Source: Acidovorax facilis (GTDB lineage Bacteria; Pseudomonadota; Gammaproteobacteria; Burkholderiales; Burkholderiaceae_C). From it: a DNA stretch of 64,000 nucleotides. The stretch covers positions 50,797-114,796 of the forward strand of contig NZ_JAMXAX010000004.1 of the NCBI RefSeq assembly GCF_023913775.1, in the 5' to 3' direction. The position numbers and the translations under genes are program-made. How positions within the stretch are numbered: the first letter of the stretch is position 1; the number at the start of each line of letters is the position of its first letter. Shown here piece by piece: positions 12,636-23,603 of the stretch. The notes under the pieces are model-generated. The model ran no database searches. It was not told the origin of the DNA and worked only from the letters and a program-made list of their open reading frames with translations.

Positions 12636-13727
12636 ATGCAGCTGGCACTGGACAGCATCAGCAAGAAGGTAGGGCCGCAGACTTGGCTCCACGACATGAG
12701 CCTGGCGCTGCATAGCGGCGCCGTCACGGTGCTGCTGGGCGCCACGCAGGCGGGCAAGACCAGCCTGATGCGCATCATGGCGGGGCTCGATACGCCCACG
12801 GCCGGGCGCGTGATGGTGGATGGCGTGGACGTGACCGGCATGCCCGTGCGCGACCGCAACGTGGCCATGGTGTACCAGCAGTTCATCAACTATCCCTCCA
12901 TGAAGGTGGCGGCCAATATTGCGTCGCCCCTGAAGCTGCGCGGCGAAAAGAACATCGACGCCCGCGTGCGCGAAATTGCGAGCCGCCTGCACATCGACAT
13001 GTTTCTCGACCGCTACCCGGCCGAGCTGTCGGGTGGGCAGCAGCAGCGCGTGGCGCTGGCCCGCGCCTTGGCCAAGGGTGCGCCGCTGATGCTGCTGGAC
13101 GAACCGCTGGTGAACCTGGACTACAAGCTGCGTGAAGAGTTGCGCGAAGAACTGACCCAGCTGTTTGCTGCCGGCCAGTCCACCGTGGTGTATGCCACCA
13201 CCGAGCCGGGCGAGGCCCTGCTGCTCGGCGGCTACACCGCTGTGCTCGACGAAGGTCAGTTGCTGCAGTACGGCCCCACGGCCGAGGTGTTCCATGCACC
13301 CAACTCGCTGCGTGTGGCGCGTGCCTTCAGCGACCCGCCCATGAATCTCATTGCCGCATCGGCGGTCCCAGGGGGTGTGCGCTTGGAGGGCGGCGCAGAA
13401 CTGGCCGTGCCCCTGTTCCAAGGTGTGGCCACGGCGGCAGGGCTCACGGTGGGTGTGCGCGCCAGTGCGCTGCGCGTGGTGGCTCGCCCGGGCGACATCA
13501 GCGTGGGCGGAGTGGTTGAGCTGGCCGAAATTTCGGGCTCGGACACCTTTGTGCACGCGGCCACGCCCTGGGGCGACCTGGTGGCGCAGTTGACCGGGGT
13601 GCATTACTTTGAACTGGGCACGCCCATCACACTGCACCTGGACCCGGCCCAGGCCTATGTGTTTGGTGCTGACGGCCGACTGGCATGGGCGCCCGCGCGC
13701 CCGAACGCTGTACAAGGAGGGCGTTGA
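12636..13727 (+). CDS. glpS: Glycerol-3-phosphate ABC transporter ATPase GlpS
   Basis: A 363-residue ABC ATPase of the sugar-importer class, first gene of the GlpSTPQUV-type transporter described in rhizobia. The Walker A motif is GATQAGKTS, the signature is LSGGQQQR, and Walker B is LMLLDEP. A C-terminal regulatory domain of about 110 residues follows. The ATG at 12636 is preferred to the GTG immediately before it. An intact signature makes this the probable catalytically complete partner of GlpT. The stop is one base from the glpT start region. Confidence 0.92.
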   Translation: MQLALDSISKKVGPQTWLHDMSLALHSGAVTVLLGATQAGKTSLMRIMAGLDTPTAGRVMVDGVDVTGMPVRDRNVAMVYQQFINYPSMKVAANIASPLKLRGEKNIDARVREIASRLHIDMFLDRYPAELSGGQQQRVALARALAKGAPLMLLDEPLVNLDYKLREELREELTQLFAAGQSTVVYATTEPGEALLLGGYTAVLDEGQLLQYGPTAEVFHAPNSLRVARAFSDPPMNLIAASAVPGGVRLEGGAELAVPLFQGVATAAGLTVGVRASALRVVARPGDISVGGVVELAEISGSDTFVHAATPWGDLVAQLTGVHYFELGTPITLHLDPAQAYVFGADGRLAWAPARPNAVQGGR

Positions 13728-13728
13728 G

Positions 13729-14805
13729 ATGGCCCGCATCAGTCTGGACTTGGCGCATTCGTACAAGCCGAACCCGCAGCAGGACAGCGACTACGCGCTG
13801 CTGCCGCTGAAGATGGAGTTCGAGGATGGCGGTGCCTATGCGTTGCTGGGCCCCTCGGGCTGCGGCAAGACCACCATGCTCAACATCATGTCGGGCCTGC
13901 TCGTGCCCTCGCATGGCAAGGTGCTGTTTGATGGCCGCGACGTGACCCGCGCCAGCCCGCAGGAGCGCAACATTGCGCAGGTGTTCCAGTTTCCGGTGAT
14001 CTACGACACCATGACGGTGGCCGAGAACCTGGCGTTTCCGCTGAAGAACCGCAAGGTGCCCGAGGCGCAGATCAAGCAGCGCGTGGGCGTGATTGCCGAG
14101 ATGTTGGAGATGAGCCATCAGCTGAACCTGCGAGCCGCAGGGCTGTCAGCAGACCAGAAACAGAAGATTTCACTGGGCCGTGGCCTGGTGCGCGCCGATG
14201 TGGCGGCGGTGCTGTTCGACGAGCCGCTCACGGTGATCGACCCGCACCTCAAGTGGCAACTGCGGCGCAAGCTCAAGCAGATCCACCACGAGCTCAAGCT
14301 CACACTGATCTACGTGACGCACGACCAGGTCGAGGCATTGACCTTTGCGGACCAGGTGGTGGTCATGACGCGTGGCCGCGCCGTGCAGGTGGGCTCGGCC
14401 GATGCGCTGTTCGAGCGGCCCCAGCATGTGTTTGTGGGGCATTTCATTGGCTCCCCAGGCATGAACTTTTTGCCCGCGCAGGTGGACGCAGGCCAGCTCA
14501 GCATCGTCGGCCACCGCCTGCACGCCCCTGTGGGACGTACTTTGCCAACGGGCCCGGTGCAGGTGGGTATTCGGCCCGAATATTTGGCGCTGGCATCGGC
14601 AGAGCAACCCGGCGCCATTGCCTGCACGGTGGCGCAAGTGCAGGACATCGGCACCTACCTGATGTTGACCGCGAAGGTGGGCGAGCACACGCTCAAGGCC
14701 CGCTTCAGCCCCGAGACGCGACTGCCCTCGGCGGGCGACACGGTGTGGCTGCAGGTGCTGGGTGAGCACACCTGCTACTACCAGAATGAGGAGCTTTTGG
14801 CATGA
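13729..14805 (+). CDS. glpT: Glycerol-3-phosphate ABC transporter ATPase GlpT (degenerate signature)
   Basis: A 358-residue ABC ATPase paired with GlpS. Walker A is GPSGCGKTT and Walker B is AAVLFDEP, but the signature reads LSADQKQKIS instead of LSGGQ. One of the two nucleotide sites in the GlpS/GlpT heterodimer is therefore expected to be non-canonical. A strong AAGGAGG lies before the ATG at 13729, and the 3' end overlaps glpP as ATGA. A C-terminal TOBE-like domain follows. This is the membrane-associated energy unit for glycerol-3-phosphate or glycerol uptake. Confidence 0.92.
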   Translation: MARISLDLAHSYKPNPQQDSDYALLPLKMEFEDGGAYALLGPSGCGKTTMLNIMSGLLVPSHGKVLFDGRDVTRASPQERNIAQVFQFPVIYDTMTVAENLAFPLKNRKVPEAQIKQRVGVIAEMLEMSHQLNLRAAGLSADQKQKISLGRGLVRADVAAVLFDEPLTVIDPHLKWQLRRKLKQIHHELKLTLIYVTHDQVEALTFADQVVVMTRGRAVQVGSADALFERPQHVFVGHFIGSPGMNFLPAQVDAGQLSIVGHRLHAPVGRTLPTGPVQVGIRPEYLALASAEQPGAIACTVAQVQDIGTYLMLTAKVGEHTLKARFSPETRLPSAGDTVWLQVLGEHTCYYQNEELLA

Positions 14806-15698
14806 GCACGACGACCAAGCCCGTGAACCAGAAGGCCTGGTTCCTGATCCTGCCGGTCATCATCTGCGTGGCCTTCTCCGCCATCCTGCCGCTGATGACG
14901 GTGGTGAACTATTCGGTGCAGGACATCATCTCCCCCGAGCGCCGCGTGTTTGTCGGCACCGAGTGGTTTGCCGCTGTGATGCGCGACGAGGAGCTGCACG
15001 CGGCCTTGTGGCGGCAGATCACCTTCTCGCTGGCAGTGTTGGCGGTGGAGATTCCGCTGGGCATCCTGCTGGCGCTGTCCATGCCCGCGCAGGGCTGGAA
15101 GTCGTCCGCCGTGCTGGTGGTGGTGGCGCTGTCGCTGTTGATCCCCTGGAACGTGGTGGGCACCATTTGGCAGATCTATGGCCGTGCCGATATTGGCCTG
15201 ATGGGCCGGATGTTGCAGGAGATGGGCATTGAATACAGCTACACCGGCAACGCCACGCAGGCGTGGCTCACGGTGCTGCTGATGGATGTGTGGCACTGGA
15301 CGCCGCTGGTCGCGCTGCTGGCCTTTGCCGGGTTGCGTTCCATCCCCGACGCGTACTACCAGGCAGCCCGCATCGACGGTGCGAGCAAGTTCGAGGTGTT
15401 CCGCTACATCCAGCTGCCCAAGATGCGCGGCGTGCTGATGATTGCGGTGCTGCTGCGCTTCATGGACAGTTTCATGATCTACACAGAGCCCTTCGTGCTC
15501 ACGGGGGGCGGGCCGGGCAATGCGACCACGTTCCTCAGCCAGTACCTCACGACCAAGGCGGTCGGCCAGTTCGACCTGGGCCCGGCGGCCGCCTTCTCGC
15601 TGATCTATTTCTTCATCATCCTGCTGCTGTGTTTCATCCTCTACAACTGGATGCAGCGCGTGGGCACCGTCAGCGACGAAGGAGCCGGCCATGAATGA
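14802..15698 (+). CDS. glpP: Glycerol-3-phosphate ABC transporter permease GlpP
   Basis: A 298-residue inner-membrane permease of the MalF/UgpA class with about six transmembrane segments. The coupling-loop motif that contacts the ATPase is visible as YYQAARIDGASKFEVFRYIQLP (EAA-like loop). Start overlaps the glpT stop by four bases, and the end overlaps glpQ by eight, so the four genes are tightly coupled. It forms the substrate channel with GlpQ. Confidence 0.93.
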   Translation: MSTTTKPVNQKAWFLILPVIICVAFSAILPLMTVVNYSVQDIISPERRVFVGTEWFAAVMRDEELHAALWRQITFSLAVLAVEIPLGILLALSMPAQGWKSSAVLVVVALSLLIPWNVVGTIWQIYGRADIGLMGRMLQEMGIEYSYTGNATQAWLTVLLMDVWHWTPLVALLAFAGLRSIPDAYYQAARIDGASKFEVFRYIQLPKMRGVLMIAVLLRFMDSFMIYTEPFVLTGGGPGNATTFLSQYLTTKAVGQFDLGPAAAFSLIYFFIILLLCFILYNWMQRVGTVSDEGAGHE

Positions 15699-16503
15699 AA
15701 AACGTTTCCAGAAGCGCACGCTGTTCCTGATTGCGTACCTGCTGTTCGCACTGTTGCCCATCTACTGGATGGTCAACATGAGCTTCAAGACGAATGAGGA
15801 GATCCTGTCGAGCTTCTCGTTCTTCCCGCAGAACTTCACCTGGGCCAACTACAAGACCATCTTCACCGATGCGTCGTGGTACTCGGGCTACATCAACAGC
15901 CTGATCTATGTGGCGATCAACACGGTGATTTCGCTCACCGTGGCGCTGCCCGCAGCCTATGCGTTCAGCCGCTACCAGTTCATGGGCGACAAGCATGTGT
16001 TCTTCTGGCTGCTGACCAACCGCATGACACCCCCGGCCGTGTTCTTGCTGCCGTTCTTCCAGCTCTACACCACCGTGGGGCTGATGGACACGCACATTGC
16101 CGTGGCGCTGGCCCACCTGTTGTTCAACGTGCCGCTGGCGGTGTGGATTCTGGAAGGCTTCATGAGCGGCATCCCGCGCGAGATTGACGAGACGGCCTAC
16201 ATCGATGGCTACAGCTTCCCGCGCTTTTTCATGACCATCTTCCTGCCGCTGATCAAGGCTGGTGTAGGCGTGGCGGCGTTCTTCTGCTTCATGTTCAGCT
16301 GGGTGGAGCTGCTGCTGGCCCGCACGCTGACCAGCGTGAACGCCAAGCCCATCGTGGCCACCATGACGCGCACCGTGAGTGCCTCGGGCATGGACTGGGC
16401 GACGCTGGCGGCGGCGGGGGTGCTGACCATCGTGCCGGGTGCCATCGTGATCTGGTTTGTGCGGCACTACATCGCGAAGGGTTTCGCGATGGGCCGGGTT
16501 TGA
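15691..16503 (+). CDS. glpQ: Glycerol-3-phosphate ABC transporter permease GlpQ
   Basis: A 270-residue permease of the MalG/UgpE class, with six predicted membrane segments and the EAA-like coupling loop EIDETAYIDGYSFPRFF. GlpQ here means the rhizobial-type permease, not the E. coli phosphodiesterase of the same name. It partners GlpP. A Shine-Dalgarno GGAG lies inside the end of glpP. Confidence 0.93.
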   Translation: MNEKRFQKRTLFLIAYLLFALLPIYWMVNMSFKTNEEILSSFSFFPQNFTWANYKTIFTDASWYSGYINSLIYVAINTVISLTVALPAAYAFSRYQFMGDKHVFFWLLTNRMTPPAVFLLPFFQLYTTVGLMDTHIAVALAHLLFNVPLAVWILEGFMSGIPREIDETAYIDGYSFPRFFMTIFLPLIKAGVGVAAFFCFMFSWVELLLARTLTSVNAKPIVATMTRTVSASGMDWATLAAAGVLTIVPGAIVIWFVRHYIAKGFAMGRV

Positions 16504-16515
16504 GGAGGCAGCGAC

Positions 16516-16824
16516 ATGTTTGACTGGATGGCCTGGACGCTGCCGGTGGCAGTGTTCTTTACGTGCATCGTGCTGATGCTGGTGGGCATGACGGTGTGGG
16601 AGCTCAAGTCGCCCACAACCATGCGCAAGGGTTTCCTGCCCCTGGAGACCACGCGCGGCGACCGGCTTTTTATCGGGCTGCTGTCGGCCGCCTACGTGAA
16701 CCTGATCTTTGTGGGCATCAGCGGCAAGCTGGCCCAGTGGTTCAGCCTGCAGGGCGACCCGTCGATCTGGATCAGCTTTGTGGTGTCGATGGCGCTGCTG
16801 GCGCTGATCATGCGCAAGGGTTAA
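16516..16824 (+). CDS. glpU: Small membrane protein GlpU (DUF2160)
   Basis: A 102-residue protein with three hydrophobic segments and the DUF2160 pattern (MFDWMAWTLPVA at the start, ETTRGDRLFIGLLSAAY in the middle). In rhizobial glpSTPQUV operons a gene of this type lies between the permease and binding-protein genes. Its role in transport is not established; it may stabilise the membrane complex. It follows glpQ after 12 bases with GAGG as ribosome site. Confidence 0.88.
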   Translation: MFDWMAWTLPVAVFFTCIVLMLVGMTVWELKSPTTMRKGFLPLETTRGDRLFIGLLSAAYVNLIFVGISGKLAQWFSLQGDPSIWISFVVSMALLALIMRKG

Positions 16825-16826
16825 GG

Positions 16827-16882
16827 AAAAAATGGCCGTTTGCGCTTGATGGGTAAGCATTTGTAGCTATTGTTTTTGTAGT
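16827..16882 (+). repeat. Comamonadaceae-type short repeat between glpU and glpV
   Basis: The stretch contains AAAATGGCC, GCGCTTGATGG, TAAGCA and AGCTATTGTTTTT in order. It shares the core with the copy inside ubiA at 7742-7799. Its intergenic position immediately after glpU could place it in the glp mRNA, where it might fold or affect stability; no clear terminator hairpin is formed. Confidence 0.55.
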
Positions 16883-16959
16883 GTCGAAGGCCTGGCCTGG
16901 TTCCCCCCCGGGTTGGTGCCGGTCTACCAATGGGGGTCTCAATCTGAGAGGAGACAGCA

Positions 16960-18693
<1,734 letters not shown>

Positions 18694-18734
18694 GCCTGTT
18701 TAACCCGCCGTCCTGCTTACTGTGACGATGCTTC

Positions 18735-18771
18735 AGGCAGCCGTGGCTCACAAGGTCTCTGGCTGCCTTTT
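18735..18771 (+). terminator. Rho-independent terminator after glpV
   Basis: AGGCAGCC (18735-18742) pairs with GGCTGCCT (18761-18768) over an 18-base loop and is followed by a T run. It ends the glpSTPQUV transcript and separates glpD. Confidence 0.8.
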
Positions 18772-18839
18772 CATTCAAGACCGTCCCCAGTGCCTTTGGA
18801 GGCCTGGGGCCGGATCTCCCCCCGAAGTGACAAAAATTC

Positions 18840-18853
18840 AAGGGTAAACCCTT
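18840..18853. promoter_or_regulatory. Palindromic operator AAGGGTAAACCCTT upstream of glpD
   Basis: Two six-base arms, AAGGGT and ACCCTT, surround AA, 16 bases before the glpD start. The related AAGGGTAAACC at 12503 lies before glpS. A shared regulator binding both is likely; GlpR is the simplest candidate but a different factor recognising GGGTAAACCC is possible. Confidence 0.55.
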
Positions 18854-18869
18854 ATTTTTTGCTTCGCCC

Positions 18870-20477
18870 ATGGACAATCACCCCATGACTACTGCCTCTG
18901 CTCCCCTCCTCACACGGCGTGCCGACCTTTTGGCGCGTTTGGCCCAGCCCCACCACTATGACCTGGCTGTGATTGGCGGTGGGGCTACAGGCCTGGGGGT
19001 GGCGCTGGATGCGGCGGCCCGAGGGTTCAGCGTGGTCTTGGTGGACTCGCATGACTTCGCCAAGGGAACCTCGTCCCGGGCGACCAAATTGGTACACGGC
19101 GGTGTTCGTTACCTGGCGCAAGGCAACATCGCACTGGTGCGCGAGGCGTTGCATGAGCGCACGACCTTGCTCCACAACGCGCCCCACCTGGCGCAACCCC
19201 TGCCGTTTGTGATGCCGTCATACCACTTTTGGGAGACGCCGTTTTACGGTATCGGCCTCAAGATGTACGACGCTTTGGCAGGGAAGGCGGGCTTGGGCGC
19301 CACCGAATTCTTGGGGCGCGCACGCACATTGGAGTGCCTGCCCACGGCCCGCCCCGAAGGCCTCAAGGGTGGCGTCAAGTACTGGGACGGACAGTTTGAT
19401 GACGCCCGTCTGGCCTTGGCCTTGGCGCGAACGGCCGCCAGCCTGGGCGCCCTGGTGGTCAACTACTGCCCTGCGCGGTCGTTGATTCACGAAGCTGGCA
19501 AGGTTGCAGGCTTTGTGTGTGAAGACGCAGACAGTGGCCAGCAGTTCACCGTGCGCGCGCGTACGGTTGTGAATGCCACCGGCGTATGGGTGGATGCCCT
19601 GCGCCAGATGGACGGAGAGGCCATAGGCCGCCCCGTCAAGCCCATTGTGGCGCCCAGCCAGGGGGTGCATATCGTGGTGGATCGGGAGTTTCTTCCGTCC
19701 GACCATGCCCTGATGGTTCCCAAGACGGCCGATGGCCGGGTCCTTTTTGCCGTGCCGTGGCTGGGAAAGCTCATTCTCGGGACCACTGACAGTCCGCGCC
19801 AGGACATCGTGCGTGAGCCGCAGCCTTTCCGCGAAGAGGTCCGGTTCATCCTGGACGAATCGGCGCGCTACCTCACCCGTGCGCCCAAGGTGGAAGACAT
19901 CCGGAGTATCTGGGTGGGCCTGCGCCCGCTGGTGAAGCCGCAGGACGACGATGGTGACAACACCAAGAAAATCAGCCGCGAGCACACCGTGCTCGCCAGT
20001 CGCAGTGGCCTGATCACCGTGACGGGAGGCAAATGGACCACCTACCGCGCCATGGCCGAAGATGTGTTGCAAAAATGCTTCACCACGGGCCTGCTGCCGG
20101 AAAAACCGTCGGGTGTGACCAATCGTTTGCCCTTGGTGGGAACCCCTGAAGGGGCTGTTCAACATCGCATCAGTGATGCCCAGGGACTGCACTCCTACGG
20201 GAGCGAGGCGGCGGTTGTCCGGGACATTGCCGGTGCGCACACCGATCTTGGTGGGGGGCTGACAGAAGCCATGGTACGCTTTGCCGCCCGCTACGAATAC
20301 GCCTGCACGGTAGAGGATGTGTTGGCCCGCCGCTCCCGGTTATTGTTCCTCGATGCCCGCAAGGCCATCGAGCTGGCCCCTGCGGTGGCCGACATCCTGC
20401 GTGCGGAACTGGGTGCCGACCCCCACCTGGATGCCTTTTTGGAACTGGCGCAACAGTATTTGCAGGTTCCGGCCTGA
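18870..20477 (+). CDS. glpD: Aerobic glycerol-3-phosphate dehydrogenase
   Basis: A 535-residue FAD enzyme that oxidises glycerol-3-phosphate to dihydroxyacetone phosphate and passes electrons to the quinone pool at the inner membrane. The FAD-binding site is YDLAVIGGGATGLGVALDAAARGF, followed by GTSSRATKLVHGGVRYL, both diagnostic. The C-terminal cap domain has AARYEYACTVEDVLARRSRLLFLD. Start at 18870 (MDNHPM); the ATG at 18885 is possible. It has its own promoter region with the palindrome at 18840 and is insulated from glpV by a terminator. Confidence 0.96.
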   Translation: MDNHPMTTASAPLLTRRADLLARLAQPHHYDLAVIGGGATGLGVALDAAARGFSVVLVDSHDFAKGTSSRATKLVHGGVRYLAQGNIALVREALHERTTLLHNAPHLAQPLPFVMPSYHFWETPFYGIGLKMYDALAGKAGLGATEFLGRARTLECLPTARPEGLKGGVKYWDGQFDDARLALALARTAASLGALVVNYCPARSLIHEAGKVAGFVCEDADSGQQFTVRARTVVNATGVWVDALRQMDGEAIGRPVKPIVAPSQGVHIVVDREFLPSDHALMVPKTADGRVLFAVPWLGKLILGTTDSPRQDIVREPQPFREEVRFILDESARYLTRAPKVEDIRSIWVGLRPLVKPQDDDGDNTKKISREHTVLASRSGLITVTGGKWTTYRAMAEDVLQKCFTTGLLPEKPSGVTNRLPLVGTPEGAVQHRISDAQGLHSYGSEAAVVRDIAGAHTDLGGGLTEAMVRFAARYEYACTVEDVLARRSRLLFLDARKAIELAPAVADILRAELGADPHLDAFLELAQQYLQVPA

Positions 20478-20485
20478 TAGGGCGC

Positions 20486-20514
20486 TTGACTTCGTAGAAG
20501 TCTTTTGCAATAAT
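20486..20514 (+). promoter_or_regulatory. Sigma-70 promoter of the spc ribosomal operon
   Basis: TTGACT (20486-20491) and AATAAT (20509-20514) are separated by exactly 17 bases, upstream of a leader of roughly 150 bases before rplN. This indicates that the cluster is transcribed from its own start here rather than reading in from an S10-type operon. Confidence 0.75.
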
Positions 20515-20614
20515 CGAGGGCTTCGCGTTTCCTACGTGAAGTTTCTGCCCAGCGGGAAGTGCTGCAAATGGTTTGCGGTGCGGACGACGGGCCCAAGACT
20601 GACTGGCTGATTTG

Positions 20615-20641
20615 CAGCCCTTGAGAAGTTCTCTGGGGCTG
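20615..20641 (+). promoter_or_regulatory. Leader hairpin upstream of rplN
   Basis: CAGCCC (20615-20620) pairs with GGGCTG (20636-20641), with an inner GAGA/TCTC helix. It lies in the transcribed leader just before rplN. Such leaders often carry ribosomal-protein autoregulatory sites; that role is inference. Confidence 0.4.
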
Positions 20642-20672
20642 TTGTCTTCTGGTGCAAGTTGGGAATATTGAA

Positions 20673-21041
20673 ATGATCCAGACAGAATCTCGGTTAGAGG
20701 TTGCCGACAATACCGGCGCCAAGTCCGTCCTTTGCATCAAGGTGCTGGGTGGCTCGAAGCGTCGCTATGCAAGCGTTGGCGACATCATCAAGGTGAGCAT
20801 CAAAGAAGCCGCTCCACGTGGCCGCGTCAAAAAAGGCGAGGTTTACAGTGCAGTGGTGGTTCGCACGGCGAAGGGTATTCGTCGCGGCGATGGTTCGCTC
20901 GTCAAATTCGATGGCAACGCCGCAGTGTTGCTGAATGCAAAGTTGGAGCCTATCGGCACCCGTATCTTTGGACCCGTGACGCGTGAACTGCGTACCGAGA
21001 AGTTCATGAAGATCGTGTCTCTGGCTCCTGAAGTTCTCTAA
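20673..21041 (+). CDS. rplN: 50S ribosomal protein L14
   Basis: A 122-residue L14, at normal length, beginning [17 protein letters not shown], which is diagnostic. It binds 23S rRNA at the subunit interface. The ATG at 20673 is chosen over an upstream in-frame start. It is the first gene of the cluster here, where in many proteobacteria rpsQ (S17) would precede it; glpD precedes it instead. Confidence 0.98.
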   Translation: MIQTESRLEVADNTGAKSVLCIKVLGGSKRRYASVGDIIKVSIKEAAPRGRVKKGEVYSAVVVRTAKGIRRGDGSLVKFDGNAAVLLNAKLEPIGTRIFGPVTRELRTEKFMKIVSLAPEVL

Positions 21042-21050
21042 GGACGCGCC

Positions 21051-21371
21051 ATGAACAAGATTCGCAAGGGCGACGAAGTCATCGTGCTGACCGGCCGTGA
21101 CAAGGGCAAGCGCGGCACGGTGTCGCTGCGCAAGGATGACTCCTACGTGGTCATCGATGGCATCAACCTGGTCAAGAAGCACGCCAAGCCAAACCCCATG
21201 AAGGGTACGACGGGCGGCATCGTTGAAAAGTCCATGCCAATTCATCAGTCCAACGTGGCCATCTTCAATGCTGCTACGGGCAAGGCTGATCGCGTGGGCA
21301 TCAAGGTGCAGGCTGACGGTTCGCGCATTCGCGTGTTCAAGTCCAGCGGTGCTGAAATCAAGGCGGCCTAA
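21051..21371 (+). CDS. rplX: 50S ribosomal protein L24
   Basis: A 106-residue L24 with an N-terminal KOW motif ([18 protein letters not shown]). It initiates assembly of the large subunit. It follows rplN after 9 bases and is followed by rplE after 9 bases, typical of the spc operon. Confidence 0.98.
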   Translation: MNKIRKGDEVIVLTGRDKGKRGTVSLRKDDSYVVIDGINLVKKHAKPNPMKGTTGGIVEKSMPIHQSNVAIFNAATGKADRVGIKVQADGSRIRVFKSSGAEIKAA

Positions 21372-21380
21372 GGGGTAAAC

Positions 21381-21920
21381 ATGGCACGACTCCAAGAAAT
21401 TTACCGCGACAAGATCGCTCCCGAACTGGCTAAACAGTTCGGCTACACCTCGCCGATGCAGGTTCCCCGTCTGACCAAGATCACGCTGAACATGGGCGTG
21501 AGCGAGGCAGTCTCGGACAAGAAGGTGATGGACAATGCTGTGGCTGACCTGACCAAGATTGCTGGTCAAAAGCCTGTGGTGACCAAGGCCAAGAAGGCTA
21601 TCGCTGGTTTCAAGATCCGCGAAGGCCAGGCCATTGGTTGCATGGTCACGCTGCGTGGCGTGCAGATGTATGAGTTCCTGGACCGTTTCGTGACCGTGGC
21701 TCTGCCTCGCGTTCGTGACTTCCGTGGTATCTCTGGTCGCGCGTTCGACGGTCGTGGCAACTACAACATCGGCGTCAAAGAACAGATCATCTTCCCTGAA
21801 ATTGAGTACGACAAGGTCGACGCCTTGCGCGGTCTCAATATCAGCATCACCACGACGGCCAAGTCCGACGAAGAAGCCAAGGCGCTTCTCGCTGGTTTCC
21901 GTTTCCCGTTCAAGAACTGA
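21381..21920 (+). CDS. rplE: 50S ribosomal protein L5
   Basis: A 179-residue L5 with the family motifs [15 protein letters not shown] and [17 protein letters not shown]. It binds 5S rRNA and contacts the P-site tRNA. Length and position between L24 and S14 are standard. Confidence 0.98.
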   Translation: MARLQEIYRDKIAPELAKQFGYTSPMQVPRLTKITLNMGVSEAVSDKKVMDNAVADLTKIAGQKPVVTKAKKAIAGFKIREGQAIGCMVTLRGVQMYEFLDRFVTVALPRVRDFRGISGRAFDGRGNYNIGVKEQIIFPEIEYDKVDALRGLNISITTTAKSDEEAKALLAGFRFPFKN

Positions 21921-21928
21921 GGCGAAGC

Positions 21929-22234
21929 ATGGCTAAAGTAGCTTTGATCCAGCGCGAACTGAAGCGCGAAAAACTGGCAGCCAAGTACGCAACCAAGTAT
22001 GCGGAACTGAAGGCAATCGCTGGCGATGCCAAGTGCAGCGATGAAGAGCGCGATGCAGCCCGCTTGGGCCTGCAAAAGCTCCCTCGCAACGCCAACCCGA
22101 CGCGTCAGCGCAACCGTTGCGAAATCACTGGTCGTCCACGTGGCACCTTCCGTCAATTCGGTCTGGCTCGCGCCAAGATCCGCGAACTGGCTTTTGCAGG
22201 CGACATCCCCGGTGTCACCAAAGCCAGCTGGTAA
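21929..22234 (+). CDS. rpsN: 30S ribosomal protein S14 (zinc-independent form)
   Basis: A 101-residue S14 of the long type without the two CxxC zinc pairs; the only Cys residues are isolated ([18 protein letters not shown]). It assembles late into the 30S head. Conserved C-terminal motif [23 protein letters not shown] is present. Confidence 0.98.
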   Translation: MAKVALIQRELKREKLAAKYATKYAELKAIAGDAKCSDEERDAARLGLQKLPRNANPTRQRNRCEITGRPRGTFRQFGLARAKIRELAFAGDIPGVTKASW

Positions 22235-22254
22235 GCAGGCAGGAGAGATTAAAC

Positions 22255-22650
22255 ATGAGCATGAGTGATCCCATCGCTGACTTGCTGACCCGCATCCGTA
22301 ATGCACAGATGGTCGCCAAGGCCACGGTTTTGGTGCCTTCTTCCAAAGTGAAGATTGCCATCGCCCAGGTGCTGAAGGACGAAGGTTATATCGACGGCTT
22401 CCAGGTGAAAACCGAAGCCGGCAAGTCCGAACTCGAAATTGCCCTGAAGTACTACGCAGGTCGCCCCGTGATTGAGCGCATTGAGCGCGTCAGCCGCCCT
22501 GGCCTGCGTGTCTACAAAGGCCGTGATTCCATTCCACAAGTCATGAACGGTCTGGGTGTGGCAATTGTCACAACGCCCAAGGGCGTGATGACTGATCGCA
22601 AGGCGCGTGCTACCGGTGTCGGTGGCGAAGTGCTCTGCTACGTGGCCTAA
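22255..22650 (+). CDS. rpsH: 30S ribosomal protein S8
   Basis: A 131-residue S8 starting [18 protein letters not shown], with the C-terminal [22 protein letters not shown]. In E. coli S8 represses the spc operon at the L5 region. Whether that site is kept here was not determined. The ATG at 22255 is preceded by AGGAGAG. Confidence 0.98.
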   Translation: MSMSDPIADLLTRIRNAQMVAKATVLVPSSKVKIAIAQVLKDEGYIDGFQVKTEAGKSELEIALKYYAGRPVIERIERVSRPGLRVYKGRDSIPQVMNGLGVAIVTTPKGVMTDRKARATGVGGEVLCYVA

Positions 22651-22675
22651 CCCGCGGCATTGAGGAGAAACTGAA

Positions 22676-23209
22676 ATGTCCCGAGTAGGAAAAATGCCCG
22701 TGACCATCCCCGCAGGCGTGGATGTGTCCGTGAAAGATGACCAGATCTCTGTCAAGGGTACTGGTGGCGCTCTGTCGCTGGCGCAAAACGCGCTGGTGAA
22801 AGTGTCCAGCAATGACGGCAAGCTCAGCTTTGAGCCTGCTAACGAATCCCGCGAAGCCAATGCCATGAGCGGCACGATTCGCCAGTTGGTCAACAACATG
22901 GTGGTCGGTGTCAGCAAAGGCTTTGAAAAGAAGCTGAGCCTGGTCGGTGTGGGCTACAAAGCCGCTGCCTCAGGCTCTAAGCTGAATCTGGCTGTTGGCT
23001 ATTCGCATCCGGTCAATATCGAAATGCCCGCAGGCATCACGGTTGCCACCCCGACGCCCACGGAAGTGGTGATCAAGGGTGCAGATCGTCAGCGTGTCGG
23101 TCAGATCGCTGCTGAGATTCGTGCTGTTCGTCCACCTGAGCCCTACAAGGGCAAGGGTATCCGCTACGCGGACGAAAAGATCACGATCAAAGAGACCAAG
23201 AAGAAATAA
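22676..23209 (+). CDS. rplF: 50S ribosomal protein L6
   Basis: A 177-residue L6, two-domain RNA-binding protein near the factor-binding site, with [15 protein letters not shown] at the start and the family signature [16 protein letters not shown] near the end. Standard length and order. Confidence 0.98.
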   Translation: MSRVGKMPVTIPAGVDVSVKDDQISVKGTGGALSLAQNALVKVSSNDGKLSFEPANESREANAMSGTIRQLVNNMVVGVSKGFEKKLSLVGVGYKAAASGSKLNLAVGYSHPVNIEMPAGITVATPTPTEVVIKGADRQRVGQIAAEIRAVRPPEPYKGKGIRYADEKITIKETKKK

Positions 23210-23220
23210 GGAGCTGCAAC

Positions 23221-23586
23221 ATGTTGACCAAGAAAGAGCAGCGTCTTCGTCGTTCGCGCCAGACCCGCATCCGCATTGCACAGCAAGGCGTGGCACGTCT
23301 CACGGTGAACCGTACGAACCTCCATATCTACGCCAGTGTGATCTCCGGCGACGGCAGCAAGGTGCTGGCAAGTGCATCCACGGCGGAAGCCGACGTGCGC
23401 AAGTCGCTCGGCGGTTCGGGCAAGGGTGGCAATGCCGCAGCAGCCCAGATCATCGGCAAGCGTATCGCTGAAAAGGCGAAGGCTGCAGGTGTCGAGAAGG
23501 TTGCATTTGATCGCGCAGGCTTTGCCTACCACGGTCGCGTCAAGGCTTTGGCCGACGCAGCCCGTGAAGCTGGCCTGCAGTTCTAA
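23221..23586 (+). CDS. rplR: 50S ribosomal protein L18
   Basis: A 121-residue L18, a 5S rRNA-binding protein, with an Arg-rich N-terminus ([15 protein letters not shown]) and the C-terminal [24 protein letters not shown] motif. It lies between L6 and S5 as usual. Confidence 0.98.
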   Translation: MLTKKEQRLRRSRQTRIRIAQQGVARLTVNRTNLHIYASVISGDGSKVLASASTAEADVRKSLGGSGKGGNAAAAQIIGKRIAEKAKAAGVEKVAFDRAGFAYHGRVKALADAAREAGLQF

Positions 23587-23603
23587 GCGGAGCGGAATAC
23601 AAA

